Source of the DNA: Spirogloea muscicola
Lineage: Eukaryota > Streptophyta > Zygnematophyceae > Spirogloeales > Spirogloeaceae
DNA length: 13,195 nucleotides
Reading direction: 5' to 3'
NCBI GenBank assembly: GCA_009602725.1
Contig: WELB01000028.1
Span: forward strand, 89,716-102,910
The position numbers and the translations under genes are program-made. Positions 8,501 through 13,195 of this stretch are shown piece after piece (within the stretch, counting starts at the first letter, position 1; each line of letters starts with the position of its first letter). The notes under the pieces were generated by a model. That model searched no databases. It was given only the letters and a program-made list of their open reading frames with translations, and was not told where the DNA came from.

Positions 8501-11500
8501 GCGATCGCCTCATCGCGGGCGAGGCCAAGGAGCACGCGGCAGGCGAGTGCGCGCACGCAGTCAGCAGACTGAGGCGGCAGCGCAGCGCGCGGGTGCAAGA
8601 GGTGTAGCAAGATCTTGATGCCATTGCCAGCGCGCACAGCATCCCGCGCCATGCGGTAACCCTGCTCCATGTACGCCGCCAGGCCGGGCCCGCCGCCGCC
8701 AGGGCCCAGCGAGATGCGGCGATCCCCTACAATCGCCGCTGCTGCGCTGCTGCCACTGCCACCACCGCCTGCGGCTGCTGTGCTTGCTCCAGCCCCGCCG
8801 GATCCTGCAGCTGCCACACCACCTGCAACACCTGCAAGTGAATGATGTTCCAGGATGCAGCATCAGCAGCCTGTGATGTAATCACAAAGCTGGCTGTCAG
8901 AGCACCAAAGCAGCTGATTGCATCTGCAAGCACATGAACGCACCGCCAGCAACCGTGCCAGTGGCTGCAGACGTGCCCGGTGGTAGCGGCGGCGGCACGT
9001 CGCCGCTTTCCCGCTCAGCGGCACTGCCGTGTGGGCGGCTGCAGAGGGAGGGCGGCGGGCACGCGAGGTTGGCCAGCACCAGCAGCGCCGCCTGGATCAC
9101 CTGCGCTTGCTCGTGGGCCCCGCATATAGCGTGCTTACATTAAAATCACAGAAGAACGTCCATAGGCCATTGAGCGAGAGGTTGCGACGGGCTAAACCTC
9201 AGCAAGGAAAGTTGAAAGCAGATGATATGCCTTCTCAAACTCTGTGACAGAATTTGTGACTGCATCTGACGCTAACCCTGAAATGTGAATCAAACTCTCA
9301 ACACGTGCAAAATCTGGAGACACATACTGTCATTGTTGTGAGAAGCTGGCTGTCACGCTTCCTGATCAGCCGGCCTGACCCACTAGCATTCCACCATATA
9401 GAGCAAAGGGGGGTGCCGATTGCCGACACACCTCAGCGTCAACGTGGGCGGCGCCGGCAGCAGCATCCAGTACGACGGCCACCGCAGGGCGGCCATTGGA
9501 GAGCACGGCGCCAAGCAGCGCGCGGCGGGCATAGGGCATGAGGGTGGCAAGTTGCAGCACGCCAAGTGCATAGCCTGCGGTCTCATGAAGGTATCGCTCG
9601 CCAGGCGCCGCCTGCGTGAGCTCCAGCAGGACGAGGAGGCCGCCGAGGTCGAGCAGCCGCTCGAGCGGCAGCCAGCGGGCACGCACGAGTGCCGGCCCCA
9701 GCCGCCTGTCGCGCGCCAGTGACGCCAGTGCCGCTTCCACCGCGTGCGTCACGTCGAGAGGCTTGCCATACTCGCCACGGGAGCCGCCGCCCACCCGGCT
9801 ACTGCTGCTGCCGCCGCCACCGCCAGCGCGGCTGCCTCGCAGCGAGGCCTTGCCAGGGCGCAGCGAGTCCACAAGCTGCAGTAAGGAGACGCGGAAGTAC
9901 TGGCGCAGCGCTAGGCAGGCGTTGTATGCGACCTGCTTGCCGGACGACGTCAGCAGCGCCTCCCCCCCTCCTCCCCCCCTCCCTTCTCCTTGAAGAAGTG
10001 CTGGCCGGTATTCGAGAGTCGGCAGCGTCGCTGTCCAGCCGTGGTTGGGGTCGTTGATGGCCCCTCCCTGGCCGCCGCCACCACCCTCCACCACTGCCAG
10101 TGCCGCAGCAGGCCTCTCGTCGCCGCCGCCCCCGCCGGGATGTCCACCAGAGCGCAGGATTGCTGCCGCACGCAGCAGGTTGAGCAGCCGTCGCAGGCCG
10201 TCCTGAGACTCGAACTCGTCGACGATGGCGCGGAAGGCGAAGGCTGCCGAGAAGAAGAGCGCGGCGTTCTTGCGCGCCTGATCCTGGGGGCATTCGAGCA
10301 TCTCAAGCGCGAGCGCGACGAGCTCCGCCACCGTCGGCTGGGGCATTGCCACGACACGCTCCATCACGCCCTGCAAAGGCAGGGGCGCCAAGCACGGAGA
10401 CCCACGAGAGGTGGCGTTGAGGAAGTACAGAGTCTGAAGCTGAGGAGCGAGGAGCGCGGAGGTAAGCCGTACTTAGGGAGGATGAGGGGAGCTGGTAGGA
10501 GGGAGGAGGAGGGAGGCTTGAAGGTGGCCGTGAAGCCATACCTGAAGCGAGGCAATGGCAAAGAGGCAGAGCGAGATGCCGGTGTATGTGTACGGCGAGC
10601 GCGGGACGCGCAGCAGCAGGCGCACACCGCCGCGGTCGGCAAGGAGCGCCGCAAACTTGCGGTGCGCCGCGAGCGCGCACACGAGCTTGAGCACATCCCC
10701 GCGCATGGCTGCCACAGCGCCTGCCGGTGCACCCGCCGGTGGCGGGCGCCCGCCGCGCAGCAGCGCCAGGCACACCTCCACGCCCCGCTCATGTAGCACC
10801 GGGCCCAGCACCTCGAGATACTCGCCCATCCCAGCGAGTGCCTGCACACAGAAGCGGTCGCGCAGCCACGCGAGGGCCTCCTGGCCTGTTGGCCACCCGT
10901 TGAGGTCGCCATTTTCATTGCCATCGCCGTCGCTGTCGCCATCGCCACGTTCAATTGACGATGGCCCAACCCTCTCGTTCACGCTGCTCTCATGCGGACC
11001 CTCGCCTGCTGGCCTGCCCTCTCTCCCCCCATTTGCCTCCTCTCTCTGCTTCTCCTCCACCTCCGCCTGAATGCGCTCCCTGCACCAGACCAAGCCGCCA
11101 GCTGTTATGCATCCACATCGCAGCCTCTGGCGACTGCTGCACCTGTCACAAACACCGGTGCATACTCTGCAAGGCCGGCACGTCTTGGAAGGGAAGTGAG
11201 CATACTGGCTGTGGCGGGACATCATGCCAGCGGTGACAACGAGAGACGCCGTCGCCTGCGCGCGGCCCAGGACGTGCTCGTCGCCAAGGCCTTCACTCAG
11301 AGCCTGCATGCAGCTCCAGGGAGGAGGGAGGTGAGAGGTCAAGCCACGGTACTCAAACACTTCATCACTATTTGGCTTAGGCTTTTCGTCTGGGTCATGG
11401 GAAGCCGCCGCGCCCAAGGGCACACGCACCCGCCCCGCGGCGGCCTTGACGAAGTCGGCGGCGGCGTCGCCGGCGGCGGCAACAGCCTCCGGCGGCGCGC

Positions 11501-13125
11501 CAGCCTGCCGGGCCTCCGTTTCGGCAGCGCGCACGGCCTCGCTCACGTGCAGCGACACGTCCACGCTGCCCACAACTGCCACACGCAGGAGGACCCCCTC
11601 CGCCTCCCCCTCGCTCTTCCGCAGCTCTGTCTCCCCATCAGCGCTGCTCAGTGCTGCTTCCTGCCCGCTCATGGCTGCCGCCGCCACACCTGCAGCTGTG
11701 GCCCCTGTGCCCGGCTGGAGCTTGAGTAGCGCCGCGGCCGCGTCCTGGCTCTGTGGGTCTGGCGTGGCCGCAGACACGGCGGGCTTCGCACCTGGCACCC
11801 CCTCCCGGAGCTTGAGTACGCTGCTGCTGCCGTCACGTCTTCGCTCTGTCGGCTCAGGCACGCCGCTGCCACCGCCGCTGCCGCTGGCAGCAGCCCGAGC
11901 ACCAGCGCCGTCCTCGCGCCGGTCCGGCAGCCGGCGAGTGCGGCCGAAGTCGGCCTCGGTCACAGCGCCGCCCCGCTGGGCCCCCGCCGCTGCAGCGCCT
12001 CGCACTCTGGCACGCCCGGTGCTGCTCGGCTCGCCTGTGTCTGCCCTCGCGCCGCCCCTCACTGCACCCTCCTCCTGTCCCTCCGCCAGGACTTTGGCCC
12101 CATTGCCACCTGCCAGAGCCGCCTCCGAGGAGCCGGGGGTGGCCACCTCCTGTGCCGCTGGCTCGCTGGCGGCGGGGCCGGAGTCGTCGCCCAGCAGACG
12201 CAGCCGCAGGTGCCGCATGAGCTTGCTCACCATGCCGGTCCGCACGATGTCGTCCACCACATCCTCACTGTGCCCCCGCCACCAAATCCCCACCGACGCT
12301 CCCCGCCACGCATCAGCGCCGAGATGCTCATGCGACGAAGGCAATAAGTACGTCACAGTAGAGGAAGAGAAGAGGGGAGGGCCAAGAGGGCGGAGCGCCT
12401 CACCCGCCGAGCGCGACAGCGAGCAGGCCGGTGGCATATGTCTGCAGCATCTCTCGGCCGCGCCAGGCCTGGGGGGTGTCACCTCCGTCGGAGGACGACG
12501 GAGGGGCGCACTCGCCCTGCCCGGCGGCCCACTGCTTGAGCTTCTCCAGCACCTCATACTCGAAGACGTTGGGGTACTGCGCAGCGCGCGAAGCAAGCCA
12601 TCAGCGATGGAAGCGGTGGCAGGGCTTCTGCAGCACCACGAGAGACACACGCCCAGACGTAGGACACCGCAGCGGCGCAGGAGCTGATGGAATAGTTGCG
12701 GCTGCTGATAGTGGAAGAGCGGCTGTGAAAGCTTGGCAGGGGAGGCGCGGACCATCCAGCAGGAGACACAGGCGAGGAGGAGGCGCGCGGCGGCGGCGCG
12801 GCGCGCCACCGGGTGGCCGCCGTCGGCCAGCAGCCGCACGTTGATCAGCTCGTAAAAGTCGTCGTCGTCCTGCGGCGGCGCCGGCGTCAGCGAGAGAGAG
12901 AGAGGGAGGCGCCTGGCCTCGGAGGAGGGAGGGAGGAAGGAGGGGGCGGAGGCGGCCAGATTCCATGTAGTAATAGCAGCTGATAATAGAAGCTACACAA
13001 TCAACTAATGCCCTTAAATGTGCTCCAAAAATTAGAGCGCGCGCACCCGCAGCGTGTTGGCCAGGCGGCCGATGGTGTGTGGCGACCGTGCGACGCCTTG
13101 CGCGCCCCCCGCCGCCTCCTGGTAC
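5075..13125 (-). CDS. DCAF1: DCAF1 (VprBP) homologue, DDB1-CUL4-associated factor; 5' end outside window
   Basis: Substrate receptor of CUL4-DDB1 ubiquitin ligases, normally nuclear. Exons in transcript order: ~13125-13047, 12869-12753, 12576-12404, 12267-11430, 11303-11206, 11079-10542, 10370-9432, 9100-8944, 8831-8479, 8271-8125, 8003-7885, 7613-5978, 5830-5075. Introns are GT..AG and phases agree, giving about 1982 residues; Arabidopsis DCAF1 is about 1880. Blocks match plant DCAF1 in order: IGRLAN, DDDDFYELI, AAAARLLL, YPNVFE, MLQTYATGLLAV, KLMRHLRLRLLG, GEYLEVLGPVLHERG, DVLKLVCALAAHRKFAALL, ECPQDQARKNAALFF, LTSSGKQVAY, LANLACPPPS, VGDRRISLG, RALACRVLLGLARDEAIAHI, RRIERAAIAAATPI, ELLQLIHEHL (LisH), WD repeats, acidic tail. 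The middle exon (12267-11430) is long and weakly conserved. The start codon is not identified. Exon 1's left end and the acceptor at 8832 are the uncertain points. Confidence 0.93.
5480..6605 (-). other. DCAF1: WD40 domain of DCAF1 with two DDB1-binding WDxR boxes
   Basis: The region starts near FRPWRTCRDD (6570-6605) and ends at FEVGRRRPTDDDSDPDD. It contains GSHNGELWVF, a repeat with KLWDAADL, then LLWNGILWDHR (WDHR at about 6053-6064) and NSEVWDLR (WDLR at about 5798-5809). WDxR (DWD) boxes are the contacts used by DCAFs to bind DDB1, and DCAF1 typically has two at these places. The segment FDQFTDYGGGGFHPSGNE and the segment VPSLDQTTISFNATGDVIY are near identical to plant DCAF1. The 147-base intron 5831-5977 cuts the domain between GNE and VILNSEVWD. 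Confidence 0.92.
5831..5977 (-). other. Intron of DCAF1, length divisible by 3 and free of in-frame stops
   Basis: Donor GTCGGT follows the GAG of GNE; the acceptor CTTGTCTGTCAG precedes GTG ATC CTC. Removing it restores GNE-VILNSEVWDLR, the contiguous plant DCAF1 sequence. Left in, it adds 49 codons containing a Cys/Phe-rich hydrophobic segment without breaking the frame. The weak donor and the readable frame are why a naive open-frame call runs straight through it. Confidence 0.85.
7510..7613 (-). other. DCAF1: LisH motif of DCAF1
   Basis: The exon beginning at 7613 opens with (H)ELLQLIHEHLLKAGLPSA followed by ASTLLHEAGISP. This is the LisH pattern (L-x2-L-I-x-x-H-L-x3-G-L-x2-[AS]-A-x2-L-x-E) found between the armadillo and WD40 regions of plant and animal DCAF1. 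LisH motifs mediate dimerisation. The His before Glu is made by joining CA from the end of the 8003-7885 exon to the first T of this exon, which supports the chosen junction. Confidence 0.9.
8479..10370 (-). other. DCAF1: Armadillo-like region of DCAF1, central part
   Basis: Three exons (10370-9432, 9100-8944, 8831-8479) encode alpha-helical repeats with the best-conserved DCAF1 blocks: GVMERVVAMP, LECPQDQARKNAALFF, RAIVDEFESQDGLRRLLNLL, LTSSGKQVAYNACLALRQYF, KPLDVTHAVEAAL, YLHETAGYALGVL, VIQAALLVLANLACPPPS, MEQGYRMARDAVRAGNGIKI and RALACRVLLGLARD. Gly- and Ser-rich inserts separate helices at several places (near 9781-9840, 9951-9985 and 10060-10140), where plant DCAF1 has short loops. Similar runs before VGDRRISLG come from the 8831 exon. 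Confidence 0.88.
9958..9990. repeat. C/T homopolymer-like run inside a DCAF1 exon
   Basis: Several runs of six or seven C broken by TCCT on the plus strand. On the minus strand they encode an EGRGGGGGE insert just before LLTSSGKQVAY. The run is a likely site for assembly or slippage indels, but the frame is intact here. Confidence 0.6.
11080..11205 (-). other. Intron of DCAF1, 126 bases, readable in frame
   Basis: Donor GTATGC after MSRHSQ (phase 2) and acceptor CTTGGTCTGGTGCAG. Splicing gives SRHSQ-ERIQAEVEEKQ. Retained, it adds 42 codons including a Cys-rich stretch (CRPCRVC, CDRC) that has no counterpart in the family. Other AG sites inside keep the frame too, so the 3' boundary is a best guess. 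Confidence 0.6.
11304..11429 (-). other. Intron of DCAF1, 126 bases, readable in frame
   Basis: Donor GTGCGT after AAAGR, acceptor CTGCATGCAG before GCT CTG AGT. Splicing joins DFVKAAAGR to ALSEGLGDEHVLGRAQAT, which fits the plant pattern of two adjacent Ala-rich helices. Unspliced it would add 42 codons without a stop. Confidence 0.7.
11430..12267 (-). other. DCAF1: Long low-complexity exon of DCAF1
   Basis: 279 codons. The first part (EDVVDDIVRTGMVSKLMRHL, then RLRLLGDDS) and the last part (VGSVDVSLHVSEAVRAAETE, then AGAPPEAVAAAGDAAADFVK) match conserved plant DCAF1 blocks. The middle of roughly 180 residues is Ala/Gly/Glu/Arg-rich, probably disordered, and not alignable by eye. Plants also have a charged, variable spacer here. 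The opposite strand of this exon carries a long Ser/Pro/Ala open frame, which is a composition artefact. Confidence 0.8.
12892..12904. repeat. Short GA dinucleotide run
   Basis: GAGAGAGAGAGAG on the plus strand, that is CTCTCTCT on the transcribed strand of DCAF1. It lies 20-35 bases before the acceptor at 12870 and probably serves as the polypyrimidine tract of that intron. Confidence 0.6.
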
Positions 13126-13129
13126 CTGC

Positions 13130-13137
13130 CGCCACCG

Positions 13138-13169
<32 letters not shown>
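13130..13169. repeat. (CCG)n / (GGC)n trinucleotide repeat
   Basis: About 13 triplets, mostly CCG/GCC on the plus strand, with two interrupting ACC units. It lies directly upstream of the first recognisable DCAF1 codons. Read on the minus strand in the DCAF1 frame it is a poly-Gly run, closed by an in-frame TGA at about 13176-13178. It is either an intron end just before the acceptor GCAG or an N-terminal Gly tract. Confidence 0.8.
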
Positions 13170-13195
13170 CGTCAGTCAATCTGGAGCACGGAAAG

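Noticed and set aside
11085-11190. Cys-rich CRPCRVC...CDRC stretch as a zinc-binding insert in DCAF1
   Set aside because: It lies between a good donor (GTATGC) and a good acceptor (GGTGCAG) and has no counterpart in DCAF1; better explained as intron.
11446-12687. 413-codon forward Ser/Pro/Ala-rich open frame
   Set aside because: Antisense to conserved DCAF1 exons and two introns. Length is explained by GC-rich DNA with few stops on either strand.
10473-12839. Single uninterrupted 788-codon minus-strand protein
   Set aside because: The frame runs through four introns. It reads exon 12576-12404 in the wrong frame and ends inside the intron at 10371-10541. The spliced model restores the DCAF1 blocks.

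Overview
The window looks like nuclear DNA of a green alga. It holds two large intron-rich genes that converge tail to tail, and the best matches for both proteins are plant-type. Twenty well-placed introns are GT..AG, and 14 of their acceptors end in GCAG. Donors are often GTGAGN or GTGCGT. A UGUAA motif follows the first gene. The second gene is GC-rich with Gly, Ala, Ser and Pro runs. These features fit a chlorophyte (perhaps a trebouxiophyte), but a streptophyte alga cannot be excluded from sequence alone.

Layout. 1-525 is upstream sequence with no supported gene. 526-4124 (+) is a complete nine-exon gene for a protein of about 702 residues. It has an N-terminal F-box, leucine-rich repeats and a C-terminal helix ending in Asp, and it matches the plant F-box protein MAX2/D3 block by block over its whole length. 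MAX2 is the SCF substrate receptor for strigolactone and karrikin signalling in land plants. 4125-5074 is a 950-base convergent intergenic/3'UTR region with no convincing gene. 5075 to about 13125 (-) is a gene of at least 13 exons for DCAF1 (VprBP), the DDB1-CUL4-associated factor. It has an armadillo-like N-terminal region, a LisH motif, a WD40 domain with two WDxR boxes and a very acidic tail. The N-terminus runs off the right end; about 1982 residues are visible.

Both genes encode ubiquitin-ligase substrate receptors, one for CUL1-type SCF and one for CUL4-DDB1. The adjacency may be chance. The point most worth following is the full-length, multi-exon MAX2-like gene in an algal genome, because MAX2 is best known as a land-plant hormone-signalling component. 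The exon models were built by hand from splice signals, reading phase and remembered family similarity; no search was run.
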